A stretch of 64,000 nucleotides of DNA. Source: Microbacterium schleiferi (lineage in GTDB: Bacteria; Actinomycetota; Actinomycetes; Actinomycetales; Microbacteriaceae). The stretch is from the NCBI RefSeq assembly GCF_015565955.1, contig NZ_CP064760.1, forward strand, positions 2,914,001-2,978,000, given 5' to 3'. This document shows, piece by piece, positions 1 through 8,572 of this stretch; position 1 is the stretch's first letter; each line of letters opens with the position of its first letter. Position numbers and translations under genes: made by a program. The notes beneath the pieces are model-generated. The model was not told the origin of the DNA. It saw nothing but the letters and a program-made list of their open reading frames with translations, and made no database searches.

Positions 1-33
1 GGCAACGACCAGGGCTTCACGGTCAACAAGTAA
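1..33 (+). CDS. 3' end of an unidentified upstream gene (partial)
   Basis: Frame 1 reads GNDQGFTVNK and then TAA. Ten residues are too few to assign a family. It sits 78 bp upstream of the arabinofuranosidase on the same strand and ends just before a strong hairpin, so it probably closes an upstream sugar-uptake or hydrolase operon (inference from position only). Confidence 0.5.
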   Translation, partial: GNDQGFTVNK

Positions 34-48
34 CACCCGAACACCCCC

Positions 49-91
49 GCGCGGTGGGGGCGGCATCCTCCACGATCCGCCCCCACCGCGC
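49..91 (+). terminator. 15-bp perfect stem-loop after the upstream gene
   Basis: GCGCGGTGGGGGCGG (49-63) pairs perfectly with CCGCCCCCACCGCGC (77-91) around a 13-nt loop. It lies between a stop codon (31-33) and the next start (112). There is no U-tract, as is common for actinobacterial stem-only terminators. It may also tune read-through into the downstream gene. Confidence 0.6.
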
Positions 92-111
92 ATCTTCGAA
101 AGGCCCTCCGC

Positions 112-1653
112 ATGACCCGCTCGGCGACGATCTCCCTCGACCTCTCGGCCGCGGGCGCGACAGTCTCCCCCCGCATCTTCGGGACGTTCGTCGAGCACAT
201 GGGACGCTGCGTCTACGAGGGCATCTACGAACCCACACACTCCACCGCCGACGCCACCGGCTTCCGCGGCGACGTTCGCGAGCTCGTTCGGGGACTGGGC
301 GCCACGATCGTGCGCTACCCCGGCGGCAACTTCGTCTCGGGTTACCGCTGGGAAGACGGCGTCGGCCCGCGTGAGAACCGCCCCCGCCGTCTCGATGCGG
401 CGTGGCACAGCACCGAGAGCAACGCTGTCGGGCTCCACGAGTTCGCCGACTGGGCAGAGACGGTCGGCCTCGAACTCATGGAGGCCGTGAACCTCGGCAC
501 CCGCGGCCCGGCAGAGGCAGCAGACCTGCTCGAGTACGCCAACCACCCCTCCGGTACCGCGCTCAGTGACCAGCGACGCACCAACGGACGCGAGGAACCC
601 TTCGGCATCCGGGTCTGGTGCCTGGGCAACGAGATGGACGGCCCCTGGCAGATCGGGCACAAGACCGCAGACGAATACGGCCGGATCGCCGCCGAGACGG
701 CACGTCTCATGCGCTTCATCGACCCGGATATCGAACTCGTCGTCGCCGGCAGCTCCAACCACGAGATGCCGACCTTCGGAACGTGGGAGCGCACCGTGCT
801 CGCCCACACCGCAGACCTCGTCGACCACATCTCCGTGCACGCCTACTACGAGGAAGAGCCCGGGGATCCCGCGAGCTTCCTCGCCTCCAGCGTCGGGCTG
901 GATGCCTACCTCGACGAGGTCGCCGGCATCATCGACGACGTCCGCGCCGAGCACGGCATCGCCCGCCCCATCGGCATCAGCGTCGACGAGTGGAACGTCT
1001 GGAACCAGACCCGCTGGAACGAGGTCGACAAGCCCGCCGTCTTCACCGGCGGCTGGCCCGAGGCTCCGCGCCTCATCGAGGACGAGTACACGGCGCTGGA
1101 TGCCGTCGTCGTCGGATCCCTCCTGATTTCCTTGATCTCGCACGCCGACCGGGTCTCGATGGCCAACCTCGCGCAGCTGGTCAACGTCATCGCGCCCATC
1201 CGCTGCGAGCCGGGCGGGGCAGCGTGGCGTCAGCCGACCTACTTCCCGTTCGCGGATGCCGCCCATCACGCCCGCGGTCGGGTCATCCTTCCCGGTATCG
1301 ACGCGGAAGTCCTCGAGACCGCCCGCTACGGCAGCGTTCCGAGCATCGCGAGTGTGGCCACGATCGACGAGAACCGGCTCGCGCTGTTCGCCGTGAACCG
1401 CAGCCTCACTGACGCCCACACCGTGAGCTTCACCGCACCGGGCCGCGTCATCTCCGCTCACGTGCTTGCTGGCGCCGACGGCGACGTGCGCACGACGAAC
1501 GGTCCGGATGCCGAACTGGTCGCGCCCCGTGAGGTCGAGGTCGAGAGCAGCTCGGGCATCCACACACTCACCCTTCCCCCCGTCAGTTGGGCATGCGTGC
1601 GTGTCGAGCTCGACTCAGCAGCACTCGACTCAGTAGCAGGAGACGCACTGTGA
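112..1653 (+). CDS. abfA: alpha-N-arabinofuranosidase, GH51
   Basis: 513 aa, the normal length for GH51. The enzyme removes terminal L-arabinofuranosyl units from arabinan, arabinoxylan or arabinogalactan oligosaccharides by a retaining mechanism. The GIYEP and IVRYPGGNFVSGY motifs are near the N-terminus. The acid/base glutamate is E174 in GNEMDG and the nucleophile E293 in ISVDEWN, at the end of a TIM barrel that is followed by a C-terminal beta domain. There is no signal peptide, so it acts in the cytoplasm on imported oligosaccharides. The ATG at 112 has AAAGG 8 nt upstream. Its stop overlaps the GTG of the GH35 gene, so the two are translationally coupled. Together they suggest use of arabinogalactan-type side chains. 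Confidence 0.95.
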   Translation: MTRSATISLDLSAAGATVSPRIFGTFVEHMGRCVYEGIYEPTHSTADATGFRGDVRELVRGLGATIVRYPGGNFVSGYRWEDGVGPRENRPRRLDAAWHSTESNAVGLHEFADWAETVGLELMEAVNLGTRGPAEAADLLEYANHPSGTALSDQRRTNGREEPFGIRVWCLGNEMDGPWQIGHKTADEYGRIAAETARLMRFIDPDIELVVAGSSNHEMPTFGTWERTVLAHTADLVDHISVHAYYEEEPGDPASFLASSVGLDAYLDEVAGIIDDVRAEHGIARPIGISVDEWNVWNQTRWNEVDKPAVFTGGWPEAPRLIEDEYTALDAVVVGSLLISLISHADRVSMANLAQLVNVIAPIRCEPGGAAWRQPTYFPFADAAHHARGRVILPGIDAEVLETARYGSVPSIASVATIDENRLALFAVNRSLTDAHTVSFTAPGRVISAHVLAGADGDVRTTNGPDAELVAPREVEVESSSGIHTLTLPPVSWACVRVELDSAALDSVAGDAL

Positions 1654-3380
1654 CCCGCTTCGCCATCGGCGAGAACGACTTCCTTCTCGACGGCGCCCCC
1701 TTCCGCATCCTCGCCGGAGCCCTGCACTACTTCCGCATCCACCCCGATCACTGGGCCGACCGCATCCGCAAGGCGCGCCTCATGGGTCTGAACACGATTG
1801 AGACGTACGTCGCGTGGAACGCCCACGAGCCGCACCACGGGCAGTGGGACGCGACCGGCTGGAACGACCTCGGCGCGTTCCTGGACGCCGTCGCCGCCGA
1901 GGAGATGTACGCGATCGTTCGCCCCGGTCCCTACATCTGCGCCGAATGGCACAACGGTGGACTGCCGGTGTGGCTCACCAACACGCCGGGGATCGGGCTG
2001 CGCCGCAGCGAACCGCAGTACGTGGCGGCGGTCACCGAGTACCTGCAGCGCGTCTACGAAATCGTCGCACCTCGCCAGATCGATCAGGGCGGCAACGTCA
2101 TCCTGGTCCAGATCGAGAACGAGTACGGCGCCTATGGGTCCGACACCGCCTACCTCGAAGAACTGGTGCGGGTGACCGAGAGTGCCGGCATCACGGTGCC
2201 CCTCACAACCGTCGATCAGCCGATGCCCGACATGCTCCGAAACGGCAGCCTGCCGACCCTGCATCGCACGGGGTCGTTCGGCTCCAAGGCAACCGAGCGC
2301 CTCGCAACGCTCCGCGAACACCAGCCCACCGGGCCCCTCATGTGCTCGGAGTTCTGGGACGGGTGGTTCGACTGGTGGGGCAGCGTGCACCACACGACGG
2401 ATGCCGCAGCCTCGGCCGCCGAGCTCGAGGACCTCCTGGCCGCGGGGGCTTCGGTCAACATCTACATGTTCCACGGCGGCACGAACTTCGGCACGACCAA
2501 CGGGGCCAACGACAAGGGACGATACGACCCGATCGTCACGTCGTACGACTACGACGCTCCGCTGGATGAAGCGGGCCACCCCACCGAGAAGTTCCACGCC
2601 TTCCGCGAGGTCATCGCCCGCTACGCCGAGGTTCCCGCCGAGGTGCCGGCTGCGGCAGCCCTGGCCCCGGCGTTCGATGTCGACCTGACGCGTGCGGGCG
2701 ATTGGGTTCCGGCAGGTCTCGGCGAGCCCGCGCCGGGGCTCGTGAGTTTCGATGATCTCGCCCACGTCGGCGCGATCGTCCAGTACCGAACGACCCTCCC
2801 CGATGGTCGCGGTGGGCGGCTGACCATCGGCCAGGTGCGCGATCTCGCGTGGGTGCGTGTGGACGGTGTCGAAGTCGGGCGTCTCTCTCGCACCCTGCAC
2901 GAAACGACGCTGCATCTTCCTGACGGAGACGTGCTGGAGATCACGGTCGAAGACCAGGGCCGCGTCAACTACGACATCCGTCTCGGCGAGCCCAAGGGAC
3001 TCATCGGCGGGGTGCAGCTCGACGGCGCCGAGCTGACCGACTGGACCACGCACCCCGTGCACCTCGAGCGTGCTGTCGAGGTGGCAGCCGGCGCGAGCAC
3101 GGCAGGTATCGGCGGGCGCGAGATCATGCGCGGCTCGTTCGACCTCGACGCGCAGTCCGGCCTCTTCCTCGACACTGCTGAATTCGGCAAGGGCTTCGCT
3201 TTCGTCAACGGCTTTTTCCTCGGCCGTTTCTGGAGCGCAGGACCCCAGCGCACGCTCTACGTTCCGGGACCCGTGACACGCGCCGGAAGCAACGACATCG
3301 TCATCCTCACGCTGGATGCCGCGAGCGCCGCGACCGCGCGCTTCGTTCCCTCTGCACTCCTCGGCCCGACCGAGGAGTGA
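1650..3380 (+). CDS. beta-galactosidase, GH35
   Basis: 576 aa. It hydrolyses terminal beta-galactosides. The N-terminus (FLLDGAPFRILAGALHYFRI) and TIM barrel are typical of GH35. The acid/base is E158 in QIENEYGAYG and the nucleophile E234 in CSEFWDGW; FHGGTNFG follows. The C-terminal half carries jelly-roll beta domains ending near the FVNGFFLGRFW motif. I chose GTG 1650, which overlaps the GH51 stop as GTGA. The open frame extends upstream of it, but those residues are antisense-like and unrelated to the family. No signal peptide is seen, so the enzyme is cytoplasmic. galE follows 25 bp later, so galactose released here can enter the Leloir pathway. Confidence 0.95.
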   Translation: MTRFAIGENDFLLDGAPFRILAGALHYFRIHPDHWADRIRKARLMGLNTIETYVAWNAHEPHHGQWDATGWNDLGAFLDAVAAEEMYAIVRPGPYICAEWHNGGLPVWLTNTPGIGLRRSEPQYVAAVTEYLQRVYEIVAPRQIDQGGNVILVQIENEYGAYGSDTAYLEELVRVTESAGITVPLTTVDQPMPDMLRNGSLPTLHRTGSFGSKATERLATLREHQPTGPLMCSEFWDGWFDWWGSVHHTTDAAASAAELEDLLAAGASVNIYMFHGGTNFGTTNGANDKGRYDPIVTSYDYDAPLDEAGHPTEKFHAFREVIARYAEVPAEVPAAAALAPAFDVDLTRAGDWVPAGLGEPAPGLVSFDDLAHVGAIVQYRTTLPDGRGGRLTIGQVRDLAWVRVDGVEVGRLSRTLHETTLHLPDGDVLEITVEDQGRVNYDIRLGEPKGLIGGVQLDGAELTDWTTHPVHLERAVEVAAGASTAGIGGREIMRGSFDLDAQSGLFLDTAEFGKGFAFVNGFFLGRFWSAGPQRTLYVPGPVTRAGSNDIVILTLDAASAATARFVPSALLGPTEE

Positions 3381-3405
3381 TCCCCAACCTGACAGGATGG
3401 AAGCC

Positions 3406-4383
3406 ATGAGCTGGCTTGTCACCGGCGGTGCCGGATACATCGGTGCCCACGTCGTCCGCGCGCTGTCGGCCGCGGGCATCGCCCCGGTCGTCATCGACGA
3501 CCTCTCCAGCGGACACGACGGCTTCGTTCCCGAGGGAGTGCCCTTCGTCCGCGGCTCCATCCTGGACCGTGAACTGCTCGAGCAGACACTGGGCGACCAC
3601 GCGGTCGAGGGCGTCATCCACGTCGCGGGCTTCAAGTACGCCGGCGTCTCGGTCACCCGGCCGCTGCACACCTATCACCAGAACGTCGAGGGCACCCGGA
3701 TCGTGCTGGAGGCGATGGCAGAGACCGGTGTGACGAACATCGTGTTCTCATCCAGCGCTGCCGTCTACGGCACGCCCGATGTTCCCCTCGTGGTCGAAAA
3801 CCTTCCCAAGCGCCCCGCCTCCCCATACGGCGAGTCCAAGCTCATCGGTGAGTGGCTGATCGCCGACCAGGCGCGGGCGACGGCCGACACCGATGCGCCG
3901 CTACGACACACATCGTTGCGGTACTTCAACGTGGTCGGTTCCGCTGACCCGACGGTGTACGACACGAGCCCGCACAACCTCTTCCCGATCGTGTTCGAAA
4001 AGCTCATCGCCGGGGAGACGCCGCGTATCAACGGCGACGACTACGACACACCCGACGGCACGAACGTGCGCGACTACGTTCACGTCGGCGACATCGCCGC
4101 CGCCCACGTCGCCGCCGCACAGCGTCTGGTCGCGGGCGAGCCGATCGAGGCTGCCTACAACCTCGGCTCGCAGAACGGCCTGTCGGTGCGGGAGATCATG
4201 GATGCCATGGCCCGCGTCACCGGAATCGCCTTCACCCCCGAGATCGGGCCACGGCGTCCGGGCGATCCTGACCGGATCGTCGCAACCGGAGAACTCGCCG
4301 CCCGCGACCTGGACTGGCAGATGCGCTACTCGATCGACGAGATGGTGCGCACCGGCTGGGAAGCGCGCCGCCGCGCACTCTAG
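3406..4383 (+). CDS. galE: UDP-glucose 4-epimerase
   Basis: 325 aa, extended short-chain dehydrogenase/reductase. It interconverts UDP-galactose and UDP-glucose with bound NAD. The Rossmann motif TGGAGYIG is at residues 6-13, and the catalytic Y141-xxx-K145 pair is in PYGESK. GalE-type motifs SSSAAVYG and NLGSQNG are present. I chose the ATG at 3406 because AGG lies 9 nt upstream; the ATG at 3397 lies too close to that AGG. It follows the GH35 gene on the same strand, so GH51-GH35-galE is one likely transcription unit. The other Leloir genes (galT, galK) lie beyond the convergent LacI gene. Confidence 0.95.
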   Translation: MSWLVTGGAGYIGAHVVRALSAAGIAPVVIDDLSSGHDGFVPEGVPFVRGSILDRELLEQTLGDHAVEGVIHVAGFKYAGVSVTRPLHTYHQNVEGTRIVLEAMAETGVTNIVFSSSAAVYGTPDVPLVVENLPKRPASPYGESKLIGEWLIADQARATADTDAPLRHTSLRYFNVVGSADPTVYDTSPHNLFPIVFEKLIAGETPRINGDDYDTPDGTNVRDYVHVGDIAAAHVAAAQRLVAGEPIEAAYNLGSQNGLSVREIMDAMARVTGIAFTPEIGPRRPGDPDRIVATGELAARDLDWQMRYSIDEMVRTGWEARRRAL

Positions 4384-4410
4384 GCGCCGCGAGAACGAGC
4401 TCGGAAGCGC

Positions 4411-5418
4411 TCAGGCCGGCTGCACGAACGGCGCCGCGCTGCTTCCGCGAACAATCAGCGGAGCCTCGATGACGTCGCGCGATCCAGCCTCCGCCCCGTC
4501 GAGGACAGCGGCGACGGCGCGTTGGCCCAGAAGGTCGAATCGCTGACGCACCGTCGTGAGTGCGGGAGTGAAGTTGGCGGCATCCGCCACATCGTCGAAC
4601 CCGACGACGCTCAGCTGGTCGGGCACGAGGATGCCGAGTTCGGATGCCGCTCGCAGGACGCCGAGGGCCATCTGGTCGTTCGCGACGACGATTGCCGTCA
4701 CGGGATCGCTGACGTCGAGATTCGCCAACAGCTCCAGGCCCGCCCGGTAGCCCGATGCTGAGTCCCACGTGCCGCGCAGCAGCGGGCCCGGATCCAGGTC
4801 CGCGGCACCGAGCGTCTCGCGCCACCCGCGCTCACGTTCGGCTGCAGCGTAGGACGACGCGGGCCCCGCGACGTGCGCGATCACCCGATGCCCGAGGTCG
4901 CGAAGGTGCGCGGTCGCAGCTGCTGAGCCGGCGGCATGAGCGGTCTCGACACCCGCGTAGCGGTCGTCCGGCGGCGAATCGACGACTGCCAGGCGCAGGT
5001 CTGTAGGCAGCTCGGTCTGACGAAGAAGAGCGGATGCCTCGTTGACGACGATTGCTCCGTCAACGCCCTGGTCGCGCAGCCGCTCGAACGCTTCGGCCGG
5101 GCCACCCTCCCCGATGCGCGCGACCGCGACGGCATATCCCCGCACAGACGCCTCGTCGACGACAGCCTCGAGCAGCATCGAGTTGCCGACCGTCGCGAGG
5201 GTCGACACCACCGCGCCGACCACTCCGGTACGACCGGTGCGGAGCGCTCGGGCGGCCCGGTGTACCCGATACCCGGCCGTCGCCATCGCCGCCTCGACAC
5301 GGCTGCGCGTCGCCGGGTCGACCCTCGGGCTGCCGTTGACAACCCGCGACACGGTCTGTGTTGACACGCCGGCCAGTTCTGCGACATCGGCCATGGATGC
5401 GCGTCGTTGCTGGGTCAT
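4411..5418 (-). CDS. LacI-family transcriptional repressor of the gal locus
   Basis: 335 aa. The N-terminal LacI helix-turn-helix is at about residues 8-30 (MADVAELAGVSTQTVSRVVN), with the hinge region after it, then a periplasmic-binding-protein-like sugar-sensing domain (VVANDQMALGVLRAA, VVGFDDV). The start at 5418 has GGAGGG 4 nt upstream. It is divergent from galT and convergent with galE, the classic position of a local repressor. Two LacI-like palindromes lie in the 49 bp between its start and galT, so it probably represses galTK and itself, with a galactose-derived inducer (inference). Confidence 0.9.
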   Translation of the reverse strand: MTQQRRASMADVAELAGVSTQTVSRVVNGSPRVDPATRSRVEAAMATAGYRVHRAARALRTGRTGVVGAVVSTLATVGNSMLLEAVVDEASVRGYAVAVARIGEGGPAEAFERLRDQGVDGAIVVNEASALLRQTELPTDLRLAVVDSPPDDRYAGVETAHAAGSAAATAHLRDLGHRVIAHVAGPASSYAAAERERGWRETLGAADLDPGPLLRGTWDSASGYRAGLELLANLDVSDPVTAIVVANDQMALGVLRAASELGILVPDQLSVVGFDDVADAANFTPALTTVRQRFDLLGQRAVAAVLDGAEAGSRDVIEAPLIVRGSSAAPFVQPA

Positions 5419-5430
5419 TGAGCCCTCCAA

Positions 5431-5444
5431 TGTTGACGATATCA
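5431..5444. promoter_or_regulatory. second, degenerate LacI-type operator
   Basis: TGTTGACGATATCA is centred on CG at 5437/5438. It shares the TG..T..CG..A.CA skeleton with the better operator whose centre lies 30 bp downstream, about three helical turns. It covers the proposed -35 of galT. Confidence 0.5.
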
Positions 5445-5468
5445 CGGCCGACCAGTAGCGTGTTATCG
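5433..5468 (+). promoter_or_regulatory. sigma-70-type promoter of galTK, predicted leaderless transcript
   Basis: TTGACG (5433-5438), a 17-bp spacer, then TAGCGT (5456-5461). Seven bases downstream of the -10 lies the G of the GTG start of galT (5468). No Shine-Dalgarno precedes that GTG, so the mRNA probably begins at the start codon. Prediction from spacing and consensus only. Confidence 0.5.
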
Positions 5469-5477
5469 TGAACACGC
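5458..5477. promoter_or_regulatory. LacI-family operator over the galT start
   Basis: GCGTGTTATCGTGAACACGC is a 20-bp palindrome with a central CG. Its seven-base outer arms GCGTGTT/AACACGC match perfectly and only the two bases flanking each side of the CG do not. A central-CG, even-length palindrome is the standard LacI/GalR operator form. It overlaps the proposed -10, +1 and start codon of galT. Confidence 0.7.
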
Positions 5478-6627
5478 TTCGGGAACCGATCACCCTCGGC
5501 GGAGGTGTCGTCAGACGCGACACGACGCTGGCCGACGGACGAGACCTCTTCTACTACGACGATCCCGACACGACGCTCGGCGCCGATCGCGGCATCGATC
5601 AGCGCGCGCTCGATCCGCGACCGGCAACGGCGACGATGCGGCAGGACATCCTGACCGGCGACTGGATTTCGATTGCCGCCGCGCGCCAGAACCGCGCCTT
5701 CCTTCCCCCGGCAGAACTCGACCCCCTATCTCCGCAGACACCGACCAACCCCTCGGAGATCCCCTCGCGCTACGACGTCGCGGTCTTTGAGAACCGATCC
5801 CCGTCGTTCGGTCCTGCCCTGGCCGAGGCACACGGCGACGCCCCTGAGGCGCCGAACCCGCCCCGCGGTCTCGACGATCTCGACGCCCTCGGTCTGGGCA
5901 GCGTGCGGACGTCTGTGGGACGCTGCGAGGTCGTGTGTTTCAGCCCGGAGCACACCGGTTCGTTCGGAACCCAGTCGGTGACCCGCTCGCGGACCGTGAT
6001 CGAAGCCTGGGCCGACCGCACGGCGGCCCTCTCGGCGCTCCCGGGTGTCGAGCAGGTGTTCCCGTTCGAAAACCGCGGTGAAGCCATCGGCGTGACCCTG
6101 CCCCACCCGCACGGACAGATCTACGCCTATCCCTATGTCACGCCCCGCACTCGCCGACTGATCGAGAACATCTCGTGCACGTCACCCGACCTGATGCAGC
6201 GCGTGCTCAACTTCGAGCGCGAGGGCAGCCGCGTCATCCTCGCCGGAGAGCACTGGACCGCCTACGTCCCGTTCGCCGCGCGCTGGCCGATCGAGCTCCA
6301 CCTCATGCCGCACCGTCACGTGCCCGATTTCGCCGAGACAACGGATGCCGAGCGCGACGAGCTGGCCCGCGTATACCTGCGCCTCCTGCGCGGCATCGAC
6401 GCGCTCTATGACACGCCGACGCCCTATATCGCGGCCTGGCACCAGGCACCCGTGAGCGCCTCGCGCGACACCGTCCGGATGCACCTGGAGATCACCTCGC
6501 CCCGGCGGGCTGCCGACAAGCTGAAGTTCCTCGCCGGGTCCGAAGCGGCAATGGGCGCCTGGATCGGCGACATCCCGCCCGAGGCTGCTGCCGAGCGCCT
6601 CCGCGATTCCATCGAGGGGGTTCAGCT

Positions 6628-6631
<4 letters not shown>
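5468..6631 (+). CDS. galT: galactose-1-phosphate uridylyltransferase
   Basis: 387 aa. It transfers UMP from UDP-glucose to galactose-1-phosphate. The HIT-type active-site motif is HPHGQIYAYP, with H213-P-H215; the second His is the nucleophile by family knowledge. The N-terminal VVRRDTTLADGRDLFYYDD is typical of actinobacterial GalT and supports the upstream GTG start at 5468. No ribosome-binding site precedes it (see the leaderless promoter). Its stop overlaps the GTG of galK. Expression is probably controlled by the divergent LacI repressor. Confidence 0.95.
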
Positions 6632-7821
<1,190 letters not shown>

Positions 7822-7911
7822 TCGCACCGGAGCCCCCTCTCCCCGCCACCGCCAGCGCCACCGCCACTGGCTCCGCCACCGCCCCAGCACCACCTTCCCG
7901 AAGTAGCACCA

Positions 7912-7995
7912 CCTTCCCGAAGTAGGAAAAATCACCGAAGGAGGATAATCGCGCGACGATTCGTCCTACCCTCGCGATTGCTCCTACCATCGGGA
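7912..7995. repeat. family A hairpin element, copy 1
   Basis: The left arm CCTTCCCGAAGTAGGA..CCGAAGGAGGA pairs imperfectly with the right arm TCGTCCTACCCTCGCGA..CTCCTACCATCGGGA around a short loop near 7945-7960. The right arm runs on into further CCTRCCC..CGACCTCT units up to about 8035. Confidence 0.7.
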
Positions 7996-8107
7996 TCTCT
8001 CCTGCCCCCCGACCTCTCCTACCCCTCGACCTCTCCTATCTTTGGAGCCCCTCCTCACGTCCAGCGCCGCCCTCTCCGGCATCCGCGCAACCGCGCCACC
8101 GCGCGCC

Positions 8108-8191
8108 CTCGCGGAGGTAGGACAAAACACCGAGGGAGGACGCTTGCCCTGCCCGTCGTCCTACCCTCGCGATTACTCCTACCCTCGCGAG
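8108..8191. repeat. family A hairpin element, copy 2
   Basis: The left half (CTCGCGGAGGTAGGA..CCGAGGGAGGACG) matches the reverse complement of the right half (CGTCCTACCCTCGCGATT..CTCCTACCCTCGCGAG) at most positions. The two half-stems form one long cruciform or RNA hairpin. Confidence 0.7.
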
Positions 8192-8233
8192 ACCCAGCGC
8201 CCCACCGCATCCGGCGTCCACGGCCCCTCGTCA

Positions 8234-8318
8234 CCTTCCCGAGGTAGGAGAAATCACGGAGGGAGGACAATTGCGCGGCGGTTGGTCCTACCCTCGCGAT
8301 TTTTCCTACCCTCGGGAT
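8234..8318. repeat. family A hairpin element, copy 3
   Basis: CCTTCCCGAGGTAGGA..GGAGGGAGGACA pairs with TGGTCCTACCCTCGCGAT..TTCCTACCCTCGGGA. It matches copy 1 more closely than copies 2 and 4. Confidence 0.7.
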
Positions 8319-8358
8319 CTCTCTTGCCCTCGGGATTTCTCCTACCCTCGGGATCTCT
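8287..8358. repeat. 18-bp tandem repeat, four units
   Basis: CCTACCCTCGSGATYTCT-type units follow one another with exact 18-bp spacing at 8287, 8305, 8323 and 8341; units 2 and 4 are identical. A shorter run with the same motif is at 7966-8035. The units look like amplified right half-arms of the hairpin element. Confidence 0.75.
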
Positions 8359-8440
8359 CCTGCCCCCTCGACCTCTTCTCCCCTCGCGACGCCGGTGGCC
8401 CTGTCCCTCCGGCATCCGCGCCACCTCGCCACCGCGCGCC

Positions 8441-8524
8441 CTCGCGGAGGGAGGACAAATCACCGAGGTAGGACGAATGCAGCACAGATCGTCCTACCCT
8501 CGCGATTACTCCTACCTCCCCGAG
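8441..8524. repeat. family A hairpin element, copy 4
   Basis: CTCGCGGAGGGAGGA..CCGAGGTAGGACGA pairs with TCGTCCTACCCTCGCGATT..CTCCTACCTCCCCGAG. It is close to copy 2 and shares its left flank CTCCGGCATCCGCGC. Confidence 0.7.
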
Positions 8525-8572
8525 GGCGAGCGAGAGCGAGATGGAGAGGGCTAGGGCGCGGGCAGCCCGGCT

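Larger units (their letters stand above)
7822..8572. repeat. gene-free block of tandemly duplicated hairpin elements (family A)
   Basis: This 751-bp convergent intergenic region between galK and the GH3 gene holds four related 84-85 bp inverted repeats (7912-7995, 8108-8191, 8234-8318, 8441-8524) plus 18-bp pyrimidine-rich repeats. Elements 1 and 3 start with CCTTCCCGA(A/G)GTAGGA; elements 2 and 4 start with CTCGCGGAGG and share a 35-bp left flank (8073-8107, 8406-8440). The A-B order occurs twice about 325 bp apart, so a larger unit was duplicated and then diverged. A leading fragment CACCTTCCCGAAGTAG occurs at 7891-7906 and again at 7910-7925. Short open frames across it are low-complexity and follow the repeats. 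Confidence 0.8.

Noticed and set aside
1458..3671. 737-codon open frame antisense to the GH35 gene
   Set aside because: Arises from GC-rich third-position bias; composition is Arg/Gly/Val-rich with no family motif, and the sense strand holds an intact GH35 enzyme.
8042..8554. Open frame of 170 codons and smaller ones across the repeat block
   Set aside because: Low-complexity Ser/Pro/Leu-rich translation that follows the hairpin repeats; no ribosome-binding site and no family similarity.
7822..8572. CRISPR array in the repeat block
   Set aside because: Repeats differ in sequence, are long imperfect inverted repeats, spacers are not unique and of constant size, and no cas gene is present.
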